Shown: piece after piece, positions 9,151 to 19,131 of the stretch | Layout: the number at the start of each line of letters is the position of its first letter | Numbering within the stretch: position 1 is the first letter of the stretch | The notes under the pieces: generated by a model | Told to the model about the DNA's origin: nothing | The model's input: only the letters and a program-made list of their open reading frames with translations | The model's database searches: none | DNA from: Bryobacterales bacterium KBS 96 | Lineage (GTDB): Bacteria; Acidobacteriota; Terriglobia; Bryobacterales; Bryobacteraceae | Assembly: GCA_000381625.1 (NCBI GenBank) | Contig: KB906767.1 | Location: forward strand, 2,086,629 to 2,150,628 | DNA length: 64,000 nt | Reading direction: 5' to 3' | Position numbers and translations under genes: made by a program

Positions 9151-11907
9151 TCACTGCGAAGGCCGCACGGAGGCCGTGAAGGTGGCCAGGGTATTGGCGC
9201 TGGTCAACGGCTTGCCGCCAGTAGCGTCCTGGAGATAGAACACCATTCCGTTCGTCACCCACTCCCCGGTTGTTGCAACTCCCAAAGAATTGCCCGCGGC
9301 AAATAGTGCGCCGTCCGGAGCGCCGATTCGTATCTCGACATTACTGGCCGCAGGCGCATTCCACTCGATAGCGGTCACGCTCAGACCGGTTCCATCGAGC
9401 GCCAGCATGGGATCCGGACTGGCCGCGAAAAACGGTGAGTTCTGTACGTGTGCCACGAATGTGGCGAGCGTGCCGGCGGCGGTCAACGGCTTACCTCCGG
9501 TCGTATCTTGCAGGTAGAAAGTCATCCCATCGGTGACCCACGCACTGGTCGGTGCGGAGCCTGACGAAGGGCCGACCGCGAACAGCGCGCCGTCCGGACT
9601 GCCCACTCGCACTTGGACGGTAGTTGCGGCCGGAGCATCCCATTCAACTAGCGCCGATCCGGCGGTCGCGCCGTTGGAAACAACAATCGGATTGGGACTC
9701 GCGGCAAAGAACGCCGAATCCTGCACGTGAGCGATTACCGTTCCAAGCGTATTGGCCACTGTAAGGGGCTTCCCACCGCTCGTGTCTTGCAGAAAGAAAA
9801 CCATGCCATCCGCAACCCATTGGCCCGTCATCGCCGACCCATTGGATCCGCCCGCTGCAAATAGCTTTCCGGCTGGGCCTCCGAGGTGAATCTCAACATT
9901 AGATGCACTGGGCGCCTGCCACTGAATGAGGGTCGAGCCGAACGACTGTCCCAGGCCAACGACAATCGGATTTGGATTTGCGGAAAGCACTGCCGACTCG
10001 ACTTCCAGATGAGCAACGACGGTGGCGACCGTGTTATTGCTCGTCAGAGCCTTACCGGCGCTCGTGTCCTGCAGATAGAACGTCATTCCGTCGGTGACCC
10101 ACGCACCGGTAGAAACGGATCCGGTCGTCCCGCCAGCAGCAAAGAGTGTGCCGTCGGGACTCCCAATCCTCACTTCCACGCTTGTCGCGCTGGGAGCATT
10201 CCAATTGAGAACCGTTGCGCCCAAGTTCCCCGCTCGCGAAACAGGAATGGGATTAGGTGTCGCGGTAAATGCCGGTTCCCCAGCGGTGTTTCCCTGCCCG
10301 TTTAATAACCCGAATACGCCTACGCTGTTCGTCGTGCCCACGAACACCTTTCCGTCGGCAATAGTCGGCGTGATGAACTTATTGCCTGTTCCAAACTGAT
10401 CGCGGCCACCAGGCGCTTGATTGCTGTTGTAAAGCTCCCGGCCGAGGTCGGCGGCATCGTATGCATGCAGGACAGCCGGATCGCTATTTTCCGCCGCCCA
10501 AACGATGGCGTTGGACGCCCCATTCGCTGAAATGCTGGGCGTAGCGCCGGGATACCCGAATACATTGAGCGTATTCGAAGTGGATGTGCTCGATAACCGC
10601 GCATTTGTGACGCTGAATGCGCGAATGGAATCGCCAACAGCGCCGAAATACAGAGTTCCATTGAACCAGGCCGGCATGCCAAATTCGCCGCCGCTCAATA
10701 CGTCGGAGATCTCCTGATACAGGCTGCTGTTGTCGTTGGGATTGAATTTCCCCATGTTGTCCCGATCGAAGACGTAGATGTTTGCGTCCTTCCCCGCCCC
10801 AACGCCAAGGTGGCGGACAGCCCCGGTCTGATCTGTCACATCGGGCAGAAGCAGCACGCCGCCCGACCCGAGATCCTCGTCCTGATTCGATTCGCTGAGC
10901 GTATTGAACATCGTCCAATAGTCGAGAACCTGAAGCGGTCCGTTCCCGGACGCCAGCTTAATGAATGCATTGCCGTAATCGCCGAGGCTGGGAAATCCCT
11001 GGGCATTGAGATTTGTCTCAAAGGAGCCGTTGGCAAGCTGAAAAAAGATATTGCCGTTCGAGTCGGCCGCCGGGCCGGCTCCCGAAGACCACACGGCGGC
11101 ATCGCTGCCATTCGGCGCAAAATTAAAGACCTTCGTCTGCTGCAACGTCAGCTCGTCATAGCCAATAGTCCATCCCGTATAGGGCTGAATGTCGCAGTGT
11201 GAAGACCAGCTTGTATAAACTATGCCGTTCAACAGTAGAAGCGCAGCGCGCTCCTTGTGCTGGCCTGGATCGAAAACAAGCGTTCCGTTCGCGCCCTCAT
11301 CGCCGTTGCCAGGGAGACTCGCCTGAATCTCGACCGGACCGCCAAACTGCTCCGTGCCCGTGGCGATATCCAGCGCGTGCAATCGCTGATGATACGAGCC
11401 AGCCGCATCCTTGCTCATGGCGACCACATAAATCGTCCCATGCGGGCCGGCTTTCAAATCGATCACAGGGGTAGCGGTCACTCCGATTTCCGGCACAACT
11501 TGATCGCAATTGCGATTGTCGGAGGTTGTCTCTCCCGAGCCCAGCATGGAAACCGACCACAGCTTTGTGCCGGCATCCGCGTCGAAGGCGTAAACCGAAT
11601 CGTGCTCGGTCGCCACGAACACGACGTTGCGAACACCGAGATTTGCCATAACGAGGCCAGACACATACAGCGGTTGCGCATCTACCTTTCCATCGACCGA
11701 TAGAGTGAACAAGCGGCCGAAACTGGTAGGGTTGACGTTCTGGAGAGTCAGGCGGCTCTCGGTCAGGTTCTGGCCGGTACGAGAGTTGTCGTTATGGTAA
11801 GTGAGAACGTTTGTTTGAGCGAAAGCCGCCGGAAGAAGGATCAGTCCATTCAGGCAAACGACTTTCAACGCTCGCCGCACCCCCCGGATCTGAGAATGCC
11901 ATCGCAT
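9151..11907 (-). CDS. Secreted PQQ-like beta-propeller protein, tandem paralogue
   Basis: About 918 aa from the ATG at 11907, chosen because MRWHSQIRGVRRALK aligns with the start of the paralogue MQWCSRIRWVRRALS; an in-frame ATG lies upstream at 11949. The signal peptide (LILLPAAFAQ), the propeller and four C-terminal NPNPI repeats are nearly the same as in the neighbour, but the Ig-like insert between propeller and repeats is missing. The close similarity and adjacency indicate a recent tandem duplication with domain gain or loss. Confidence 0.85.
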   Translation of the reverse strand: MRWHSQIRGVRRALKVVCLNGLILLPAAFAQTNVLTYHNDNSRTGQNLTESRLTLQNVNPTSFGRLFTLSVDGKVDAQPLYVSGLVMANLGVRNVVFVATEHDSVYAFDADAGTKLWSVSMLGSGETTSDNRNCDQVVPEIGVTATPVIDLKAGPHGTIYVVAMSKDAAGSYHQRLHALDIATGTEQFGGPVEIQASLPGNGDEGANGTLVFDPGQHKERAALLLLNGIVYTSWSSHCDIQPYTGWTIGYDELTLQQTKVFNFAPNGSDAAVWSSGAGPAADSNGNIFFQLANGSFETNLNAQGFPSLGDYGNAFIKLASGNGPLQVLDYWTMFNTLSESNQDEDLGSGGVLLLPDVTDQTGAVRHLGVGAGKDANIYVFDRDNMGKFNPNDNSSLYQEISDVLSGGEFGMPAWFNGTLYFGAVGDSIRAFSVTNARLSSTSTSNTLNVFGYPGATPSISANGASNAIVWAAENSDPAVLHAYDAADLGRELYNSNQAPGGRDQFGTGNKFITPTIADGKVFVGTTNSVGVFGLLNGQGNTAGEPAFTATPNPIPVSRAGNLGATVLNWNAPSATSVEVRIGSPDGTLFAAGGTTGSVSTGAWVTDGMTFYLQDTSAGKALTSNNTVATVVAHLEVESAVLSANPNPIVVGLGQSFGSTLIQWQAPSASNVEIHLGGPAGKLFAAGGSNGSAMTGQWVADGMVFFLQDTSGGKPLTVANTLGTVIAHVQDSAFFAASPNPIVVSNGATAGSALVEWDAPAATTVQVRVGSPDGALFAVGPSSGSAPTSAWVTDGMTFYLQDTTGGKPLTAAGTLATFVAHVQNSPFFAASPDPMLALDGTGLSVTAIEWNAPAASNVEIRIGAPDGALFAAGNSLGVATTGEWVTNGMVFYLQDATGGKPLTSANTLATFTASVRPSQ

Positions 11908-12176
11908 GTTGTTTGACCTCGGCGTGAAAAGCCGGTAGCTTCGATCCAATTACGGCCTTCGGCTCAACAGTTCGACTCGGCGTCATGTTTCCGTGTTACA
12001 GGAAACCAACGGTCAGAACGGGACAGAGTTACAGGACCGGTAAAGAGCATCCGATCAAGGCTCGGTAGGTAATAGTAGCCGCTTTGCGGCCGGGTTAGCG
12101 CATAGCCTTGATTACATGCCGCGTGCCCTGACGCGGGGTACGTTAATCAATCCCTTTGGCAAGGCGCCGACAGCAG

Positions 12177-14183
12177 CTATCGCTCAGACGGAATTGGAGT
12201 GGGCGAGCGGTTGACAATACCGGTTCGCGCTTCGGTGAGCGAAATGTTGTTTGACGTCAGTGTGGCGCCGAGCGCGCGGTCCAAGGCCGCTTTGGCTTTG
12301 GCGTAGTCGCCCATGGCGATTACCTCTGTTGAGCGGGCCTGGGCGAGATCGCGCTCGTATTGAATAACGAAGAAACTGGTAGACTGTCCAACCGAGAAGC
12401 GCTGCTGCTCCGCATCCAGGGCCTCTTGTTGCAGTTGGCGGGTTTCAACCGCGGCATCGTAGCTGGCGCGAGCGCGCCCCAGGGTCACCAGCGCGTTTTG
12501 CACTTCTACTCGAACCTGATTCTGCGCCTGCTTCAGCCTCACTTCGGATTGCCGCACCTGAAGGCGATCGCGAGCGACATCCGCTTGCGCGACACGGTTC
12601 CGGAGCGGAATATTTAGTTGGAAGCCAATTCCATAATCGGGGAAGTTACGTTGGAAGATTTGTGAGAGGACCGTGCCTGCCCCTCCGAGGAGGAATGGAT
12701 CTGGCGAACGCGGCGCGCCCGGCGGCGAGCCCACTGGCGGAAGCGGATTTACAGACCCGGCAAGCGCATTGTCGGTGGCTCCCGCCACAATATTGAGCTG
12801 AGGCAACAGCTCGTTTTTGGACCCCTTCAGACTCAGTCCTGCATTCGCAATTTCGATTTGAGCTTGCGCAAGGTCGGGTCGGTTTCTCAACGCTTCCGCT
12901 ACCAGCGCGCCGACAGACGGAAGATTGTCCGATTTCGGCACGGTAATGTGATCGAGCGGGATGATGTGTACGCTGTCGAGCGAAGGATCGCTCGCGCCGG
13001 TTCGCGTGAGCACGTTTTTCAAAATAATCTCCTGCTGATCGACCAGGCTTTGTGAATTGATCAGGTCCTGTTTGGCGCGTGCGACTTCGGCGGCGGCCTG
13101 TTTCAATTGCAAAGGCGCCAAGGTGCCAACCTCCACCTGCTGCTTGTTGTTGTCGTACAGTTTCTGCGCCGTCGCCAACTCCTGCTCCTTCACCCGGACG
13201 TCAGCGCGCAGACTCACAAGATCCCAATAGAGACGGATGACTGACGATACGGTCGTGATCAATTGCTGATTGAAGACGAGATCCGCAATCTTCTCTTCAT
13301 TCCCGGCAATCCGGATGAAGCGGCGGTTTACATCGATGCCGAAACCCCGAAGAAGCGGTTGCGTAATCGTGATGCCGAGGCTTCCCGTCGTATAAGGGTT
13401 GTAGTCGGAGCGCAGAGATCCCGTCTTGTAGCGATTCGCGACATAGTTCAAACTGAAATTCGTGCCCGTCGAAAAGCCCTGTTCATAACTACCGTCGCCG
13501 GAGACTTGGTTCTGCAGAAGATTATATGTGCCGGTCGTGAAAGCGGTGGTCTGCGGCGTGGAAGTATGATTTGCGTTGACAGCCAAATCCAGGAATGGAT
13601 CATAGGCGGGAACGGGAGAACCATCGGAATATGGAATAGCACTCTGCACCGACAAATTGGTTTCCTGTTGGTTGATAACGGCGAGATCGGCGGAAGCCGC
13701 GCTCACCTGACTCAAGGATGCCGATGCGCCGAGTGTGGTGAGCAGTGGACCGCCGGGCCCGCCGACACCCTGTGGCAGTTCGCGGATGTTGTAGTCCAAT
13801 CCACGAAGAAGGCCGCCGCCTTTGGCGCGCTTCAATTCGGTTCCTGCAATCATCGGATTGTAACGTTGCACTTGGATGTCCAGATTGTTTTCAAGAGCGA
13901 GCGCAATGGCGTCCTGCAAAGAAAGATACATGTTGCCCGCGCTGATCAAGGCGTACGTGCGAGCGGAATTGGCATAGCTCGCGCCCGAAACCTGCGCGGC
14001 GCGATAGGGCGACATGAGGCGCATGCCTGAAGAGGCCGGCATCCCCGGTTCACGCGAACTATCGCGGCTGGTCTGTTGGGCCGCTACCGGCAAGCTCAAA
14101 ACGGCGGCGCACAAAACGGCGGAAGCGCCTCCGCGGAGAACTACTTTCTTGGCGGCGAATGCCGGGAAGCGCAGAATTGACAT
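12177..14183 (-). CDS. TolC-family outer membrane efflux protein
   Basis: 668 aa, with a signal peptide ending near VAAQQ. It has two long alpha-helical TolC/OEP repeats (about 260-440 and 480-650), with characteristic stretches such as LYWDLVSLRADVRVKEQEL and QVRVEVQNALVTLGRARASYDAA. It forms the outer-membrane channel of the tripartite pump encoded just upstream (adaptor and RND permease). Only 4 bp separate it from the adaptor gene, so it is the last gene of the operon. About 70 N-terminal and 60 internal residues beyond the usual OEP length are typical of acidobacterial members. Confidence 0.93.
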   Translation of the reverse strand: MSILRFPAFAAKKVVLRGGASAVLCAAVLSLPVAAQQTSRDSSREPGMPASSGMRLMSPYRAAQVSGASYANSARTYALISAGNMYLSLQDAIALALENNLDIQVQRYNPMIAGTELKRAKGGGLLRGLDYNIRELPQGVGGPGGPLLTTLGASASLSQVSAASADLAVINQQETNLSVQSAIPYSDGSPVPAYDPFLDLAVNANHTSTPQTTAFTTGTYNLLQNQVSGDGSYEQGFSTGTNFSLNYVANRYKTGSLRSDYNPYTTGSLGITITQPLLRGFGIDVNRRFIRIAGNEEKIADLVFNQQLITTVSSVIRLYWDLVSLRADVRVKEQELATAQKLYDNNKQQVEVGTLAPLQLKQAAAEVARAKQDLINSQSLVDQQEIILKNVLTRTGASDPSLDSVHIIPLDHITVPKSDNLPSVGALVAEALRNRPDLAQAQIEIANAGLSLKGSKNELLPQLNIVAGATDNALAGSVNPLPPVGSPPGAPRSPDPFLLGGAGTVLSQIFQRNFPDYGIGFQLNIPLRNRVAQADVARDRLQVRQSEVRLKQAQNQVRVEVQNALVTLGRARASYDAAVETRQLQQEALDAEQQRFSVGQSTSFFVIQYERDLAQARSTEVIAMGDYAKAKAALDRALGATLTSNNISLTEARTGIVNRSPTPIPSER

Positions 14184-14187
14184 CTCG

Positions 14188-15474
14188 CTAGCTTTGGCCC
14201 TTCACGGGTCGCCCGGTTGAACCGGGATGGTACGGAGTAGGTTTTACTCGTACGCCCTCGATCACCTCATCGCTCGGATTGATCACCACTCGATCCCCGG
14301 CGTGCAGGCCTGAAGCTATCTCGACCTCCTGTCCGTAATCGCGCCCGAGATCGATGGTCTTGAAATGCACCCTGTTATCGCCGTCGAGGACAGCGGCGAA
14401 AATGCCATCGGAGCGAGTGACAACCGCTTCACCAGGTACGATGACCGGTGCATGGGACCGATTCACAACGAGTTTCACTTGAGCGTACATACCGGGGAGG
14501 AGAGTATTGTCTCGATTACGAATTTCGATTTCCGTCAACATAGTGCGCGTACCCGTATCGAGAGAGCCGGAGATCCTCGACACAAGCCCGTTGAACGTGC
14601 ATCCAGGCAATTCCCGCACGTTAATGTCGGCCCGATCTCCGACGTGCAGATCCATGTAGTTCGCCTGCGGGACGTTGATGAAGATCCGGAGCGTGTTCGT
14701 TTGAGCGATCCGGAATAGAAGAGTGCTTCCGGTATTGATCAAAGCGCCCGTGTCCACGGCGCGAACGGTGATCACGCCGTCGTAAGGGGCCCGCACCTTC
14801 TTGAATCCTTGCATCTCGCTGAGGCGGCGAAGATTTGCCTCGGAGGCGCCGACGTTTTGTTGCGCAGCATTAATGTTTGCCTCGGCTGCCTGGACGGTAG
14901 CCGCTTGCGCGAGATAGGTCGAGTTCGATTGATCTCCTTCCTGCTTCGATAAAACGCCGCGCGCCACAAGCGTACTGTTGCGCTTTGCAGTGATCTGTGC
15001 CAGATTTGCGTTTGCTTTCGCTTCCTGCAAATTCGCGTTTGCCTGCGCGAGCGCGGCGCGAACCTGCTGCAGCGTGGCCTGCGCCTGTTCCACCTGCTGA
15101 TCGAGTTCGGGCGTAGCCAGTTCAGCGAGCAGTTGTCCGGCCTTCACACGGTCTCCTATATCGGCGTAGCGTTTCACAAGATAGCCTTCGGCGCGGGCGA
15201 GAATGGGAGCTTCCGTAACTGGTTGTATGTTGCCCGGCAGTACGAGAGCGACAGTTTTGCTCGACTCGCGCGCGGTGGCGACGATCACAACCGGCAACCC
15301 GTGGGCTTCCCGCCGCGCCGCTTCCACGATGTCCTTTGTCCTTTGGCGCCGGGGTAGATAGCCTAGCAGGAAGATCGCCGCAAACAACAGGATTAACACG
15401 CAGGCGATCAACGCTATGGCTTTCGAAGATTTCCGCTTGGACTCGTCCTCTGAACTTGTGTGACTGGGTTCCAT
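14188..15474 (-). CDS. RND efflux periplasmic adaptor (HlyD/MFP family)
   Basis: 428 aa. One N-terminal transmembrane anchor (IALIACVLILLFAAIFLLGYL), then a lipoyl/barrel-sandwich half (ILARAEGYLVKRYADIGDRVKAGQLLAEL), an alpha-hairpin rich in Ala/Gln (about 120-215), the second lipoyl half (VRAPYDGVITVRAVDTGALI) and beta-barrel and membrane-proximal domains. It bridges the RND permease and the TolC channel. Gaps of 12 bp to the permease and 4 bp to tolC show a single transcript. Confidence 0.95.
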   Translation of the reverse strand: MEPSHTSSEDESKRKSSKAIALIACVLILLFAAIFLLGYLPRRQRTKDIVEAARREAHGLPVVIVATARESSKTVALVLPGNIQPVTEAPILARAEGYLVKRYADIGDRVKAGQLLAELATPELDQQVEQAQATLQQVRAALAQANANLQEAKANANLAQITAKRNSTLVARGVLSKQEGDQSNSTYLAQAATVQAAEANINAAQQNVGASEANLRRLSEMQGFKKVRAPYDGVITVRAVDTGALINTGSTLLFRIAQTNTLRIFINVPQANYMDLHVGDRADINVRELPGCTFNGLVSRISGSLDTGTRTMLTEIEIRNRDNTLLPGMYAQVKLVVNRSHAPVIVPGEAVVTRSDGIFAAVLDGDNRVHFKTIDLGRDYGQEVEIASGLHAGDRVVINPSDEVIEGVRVKPTPYHPGSTGRPVKGQS

Positions 15475-15486
15475 TCTTCTCGTGTC

Positions 15487-18400
15487 TTACACCGTTTCGC
15501 CTTCGTGGGCCTCATGATCGATTTCCCGCTCGATATGCACTGGGGCGTTCTTCCGAAGCAAGCTATACACAACCGGCACGAACAACAGTGTTGAAAATGT
15601 AGCCAATAGCAAGCCACCGATGACGGCGCGTCCCAAGGGAGCATTCTGTTCCCCGCCTTCCCCCAAACCAAGGGCCATGGGAGCCATACCGATGATCATC
15701 GCGGCGGCTGTCATGATGACCGGCCGAATACGAGTGTAGCCTGCCGAGAGCGCGGCCGAAATTGCGTCCTTGCCGTCGATACGCTCGTCATTCGCGAATG
15801 TCACCAGCAAGATGCTGTTTGATGTGGCCACTCCGATACACATAATCGAACCCATCAGCGATGGCACATTCAAAGTTGTTTGCGTGGCGAACAGCATCCA
15901 CAAAATGCCGGCCAGCGCGCCGGGCAGCGCCATCAATATAATGAGCGGATCGAGCCAGGACTGAAAATTCACGACCATCAGAAGATAGACAAGCAAGATC
16001 GCGAATAGCAGCCCCAAACCCAGCCTGACGAAGGAAGATTCCATCGTTTCAACCTGGCCGCGAACAACGATTTGCGTTGCGCGAGGCAGCTTGGATTCAA
16101 CCTCATGGACAATCTTGTAAACGTCCGACGCGACGCCGCCCAGATCGCGATTATCGACGTTCGCATACACGTCGAAAACCTTCTGAACGTTGTAATGGCT
16201 CACATCCGCGGCGCTCGATCCACGGCGAAAAGTCGCGAGATTTTGCAAAAGTTGCACCGAACCGGGTTTGCCATAGGCGGCTCCATCGAGCGCACTCGGC
16301 GGCGAGATCAGGTAATTGCTGTTGGACGCCGGCGCGGCGATCGGTGTACGGTTGAGGGCATCGAGATTGTTAATCCGGTATTGCGGAGTCTGCACCGCAA
16401 TCATATAATTGACGCCGTTGTCGAAATTCAGCCACTCGGTGGGAGCCACATCGCCGCTACCACTCAGCGAGATCAGGAGACTGTTGGCGATATCGCGCTG
16501 CGTCATCCCGAGTTGGCCCGCTTTGCTCCGGTCCACGTCTACCCACACTTCGGGATAGCCGACTTCCTGGTGCACATGCACATCGACGGCGCCCGGAACG
16601 CTCGCGATCCTATGCGACAGGTCCACCGCCACGTCATAGTTCTTCTTATCCTGTCCGACCACTTGCACATCGATCGGCATCGGAATCCCAAAATTCAGAA
16701 TTTCATTGGTGATATTCGCGGGCTGGAAATAGAACGTTTCGGCGGGGAACTTCTCATTCAATTCGCGCCGCAGGAGACGCTCGTAATCCTTAGTCCGTCC
16801 AATTCGAGTATCTTTTAGCGCAATGAGGATTTCCCCATCGGCCGGACCGATAATGCCAGAATCGTCCAGCGACGTATTAATGGAACTGTTAGGGAGTCCG
16901 ATGTTGTCGAGCATCGTATCCAGATCGGAAGGCGGAATGAGTTGCCGGATTTTCGCCTCGACGCTCGCGAATACCCGCTCCGTCTGTTCAATCCGCGTGC
17001 CAACCGGAGCTCGCACGTGGAGCCGCATCTGGCCCGAATCCACAGTTGGGAAAAAGTCCCGGCCCACAAAGAACGCAAGTGAAAACGAGACCGATACGAA
17101 AGCAGCGAAGACGACGATCACTAGAGCGCGACGATGCAACGACAATGCAAGCAGGACTCGGTATCTCTGCCGCATTGCCTCAAACGCCCCGTGAAATTTG
17201 CCGTGAGCCGCCCAGATCGGCCCTTTTCCTCCGTGTGCGTGCCCGTCCTCTCCTTGTTGATAGAGCTGCAATTCAGGCCGGAGCAGATAATGCACCATGG
17301 TCGGAACGAGAGTACGGGATAGCAGGTACGAGGCGAGCATTGCAAAAACGACGGCCATCGCCAAAGGAGTGAAGAGATGTTTAGCGACGCCGGTGAGCAT
17401 CAGCACGGGAACAAACACGATACAGATGGAAAGTGTTGAGACAAAAGCCGGCACCGCGATTTGGCTGGCGCCATCGAGGATCGCGCGAGTCAGCGGCTTT
17501 TTCATGCCGAGATTTCTATGTATGTTCTCAATTTCCACCGTGGCGTCGTCGACAAGAATGCCGACAGCCAACGCCAGACCGCCCAGTGTCATTACGTTTG
17601 TTGTCTGACCCAGGAGCCAGAGCATTGTCTCCGAGACAAGGATGGAAAGCGGGATCGAGATACACACGATCAGCGTGCTGCGCCAACTGCCCAGGAATAA
17701 CAGGATCATCAAACCGGTGAGTACGGCGGCAATGATGCCTTCGCGGGCAACTCCTTGTATGGCGGCACGGACGAACAGCGATTGATCGAACAGGAGTTTC
17801 AGTACGACATTCTTGGGAAGCGTTGGCTCGATTCGTTTCAGGGTGTCTTTGACGGCTTGGACGATAGTCAACGTCGACGCATGGCCGCTCTTCCGGATGG
17901 TCAGCAGCGTAGAGCGGATGCCGTCCTGCCGGACGATATTGGTCTGGATGGCATAGCCATCATGCACCTGCGCGACGTCGCGCATGTACACGACAGTTCC
18001 ATTGACGGTTTTGACAGGCAAATCGTTAAGGCCGGCGATGGTCCGGGGACTGCTGTTCACGCGAATGAGATAGTCCTTATCACCGAATTTCGCGGTGCCG
18101 GCCGGCACGATGAGGTTTTGCAGACCGAGAGCGGTTGTCACGTCGGTCGCGGAAAGCCCTTTGGCGTACAGCGCCTCGGGATCGAGATCCACCATGATCT
18201 GGCGTTGCTTGCCGCCATACGGCAACGCGAGTGAAGCGCCCTGCACGGTCGCCAATTGCACGCGGATGAAGTTCGAGCCGAGGTCGAAGAGTTGCTGCTC
18301 GCTCAGTGTCGGACTGCTGACGCCGACCTGAAGGACGGGCACGTTTGCTGCGTTGTATTGCAGCAAAAATGGTGGAAAGATGCCCGCGGGCATGCGGCGG

Positions 18401-18750
18401 AGCTGGGATTGATTCACGGCCGAAAGCTCGGCAATCGCCTTCGCGACATCGGCGCCAGGGTGGAAGTAAACGTGAATGATCCCTCTGCCGCCGTACGATT
18501 CCGATTCGATGTGATCGATATCGTCAACCGTCGTCGTCAGGGTGCGTTCGGACAGCGTGATAATGCGGTCCGCCATCTCTTCCGGAGAAATACCGTTGTA
18601 GTTCCAAGCAACGCTGACAACGGGAATGTCGATTTCCGGGAAGATATCCGTCGGCATCAGAAAGGCCGCGATGCCGCCGAGAACGGCAATAAACACAGCC
18701 ATGACGACGAACGTGTAGGGCCTGCGGAGTGCAAGCCGAACAATCCACAT
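15487..18750 (-). CDS. RND multidrug/solute efflux permease (AcrB/AcrD/AcrF family)
   Basis: 1087 aa, the full length of an RND pump with 12 membrane segments and two large periplasmic loops. Family marks are the N-terminal IVRLALRRPYTFVVMAVFI, the segment GLALAVGILVDDATVEIENI with the acidic pair of TM4, and GEGGEQNAPLGRAVIGGL near TM10-TM11. The gene order permease-adaptor-TolC is common in Acidobacteriota. No regulator lies next to it. Substrate cannot be deduced. Confidence 0.95.
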   Translation of the reverse strand: MWIVRLALRRPYTFVVMAVFIAVLGGIAAFLMPTDIFPEIDIPVVSVAWNYNGISPEEMADRIITLSERTLTTTVDDIDHIESESYGGRGIIHVYFHPGADVAKAIAELSAVNQSQLRRMPAGIFPPFLLQYNAANVPVLQVGVSSPTLSEQQLFDLGSNFIRVQLATVQGASLALPYGGKQRQIMVDLDPEALYAKGLSATDVTTALGLQNLIVPAGTAKFGDKDYLIRVNSSPRTIAGLNDLPVKTVNGTVVYMRDVAQVHDGYAIQTNIVRQDGIRSTLLTIRKSGHASTLTIVQAVKDTLKRIEPTLPKNVVLKLLFDQSLFVRAAIQGVAREGIIAAVLTGLMILLFLGSWRSTLIVCISIPLSILVSETMLWLLGQTTNVMTLGGLALAVGILVDDATVEIENIHRNLGMKKPLTRAILDGASQIAVPAFVSTLSICIVFVPVLMLTGVAKHLFTPLAMAVVFAMLASYLLSRTLVPTMVHYLLRPELQLYQQGEDGHAHGGKGPIWAAHGKFHGAFEAMRQRYRVLLALSLHRRALVIVVFAAFVSVSFSLAFFVGRDFFPTVDSGQMRLHVRAPVGTRIEQTERVFASVEAKIRQLIPPSDLDTMLDNIGLPNSSINTSLDDSGIIGPADGEILIALKDTRIGRTKDYERLLRRELNEKFPAETFYFQPANITNEILNFGIPMPIDVQVVGQDKKNYDVAVDLSHRIASVPGAVDVHVHQEVGYPEVWVDVDRSKAGQLGMTQRDIANSLLISLSGSGDVAPTEWLNFDNGVNYMIAVQTPQYRINNLDALNRTPIAAPASNSNYLISPPSALDGAAYGKPGSVQLLQNLATFRRGSSAADVSHYNVQKVFDVYANVDNRDLGGVASDVYKIVHEVESKLPRATQIVVRGQVETMESSFVRLGLGLLFAILLVYLLMVVNFQSWLDPLIILMALPGALAGILWMLFATQTTLNVPSLMGSIMCIGVATSNSILLVTFANDERIDGKDAISAALSAGYTRIRPVIMTAAAMIIGMAPMALGLGEGGEQNAPLGRAVIGGLLLATFSTLLFVPVVYSLLRKNAPVHIEREIDHEAHEGETV

Positions 18751-18956
18751 AGCTCAACACACTCCTGGCAGGGTCGGAGAATTCGTACGAAAAAACAATT
18801 CGATTAGGCGTCCGTTAAACCATCTATGTTACTCTTTCGTCGACCTTTATTGAACTGAAGCACCGCTGGTGGGGCTTTCCGGCTTCGGCGCGGGGCGAGA
18901 GGCGCTCCTGCTATTATGAAGAAAGTAGCCCGATTGCGAACACTCCTCAATAATGC

Positions 18957-19046
18957 GGTGAGGTGCGAGAGCGGTTGAATCGGGCGGTCTCGAAAACCGT
19001 TGAACCTTCACGGGTTCCGTGGGTTCGAATCCCACCCTCACCGCCA
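18957..19046 (+). tRNA. tRNA-Ser(CGA), chromosomal, integration target
   Basis: The acceptor GGTGAGG pairs with CCTCACC, then G73 and an encoded CCA. The anticodon stem is GCGGT/ACCGT with loop CTCGAAA (U33, anticodon CGA), followed by a long serine-type variable arm. The 3' end lies 86 bp from the stop of a tyrosine integrase gene, which makes this the probable attachment site of the island that starts here. Confidence 0.95.
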
Positions 19047-19103
19047 GAAAATAAAGGACTTAGCTGAATTCCAGCAAGTCCGCAGTTAAGGCTGTTTTGG
19101 GCT

Positions 19104-19125
19104 CCGTGCAAATGCCGTGCAAATG
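19104..19125 (+). repeat. Tandem 11-bp direct repeat between tRNA-Ser and integrase
   Basis: CCGTGCAAATG occurs twice back to back, right between the tRNA 3' end and the 3' end of the integrase gene. By position these could be arm-type binding sites of the integrase. Confidence 0.6.
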
Positions 19126-19131
19126 CGCGAG

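Noticed and set aside
13263-14030. 255-aa + strand open frame inside the tolC gene
   Set aside because: Antisense shadow of a high-GC coding region; the tolC frame is fully supported.
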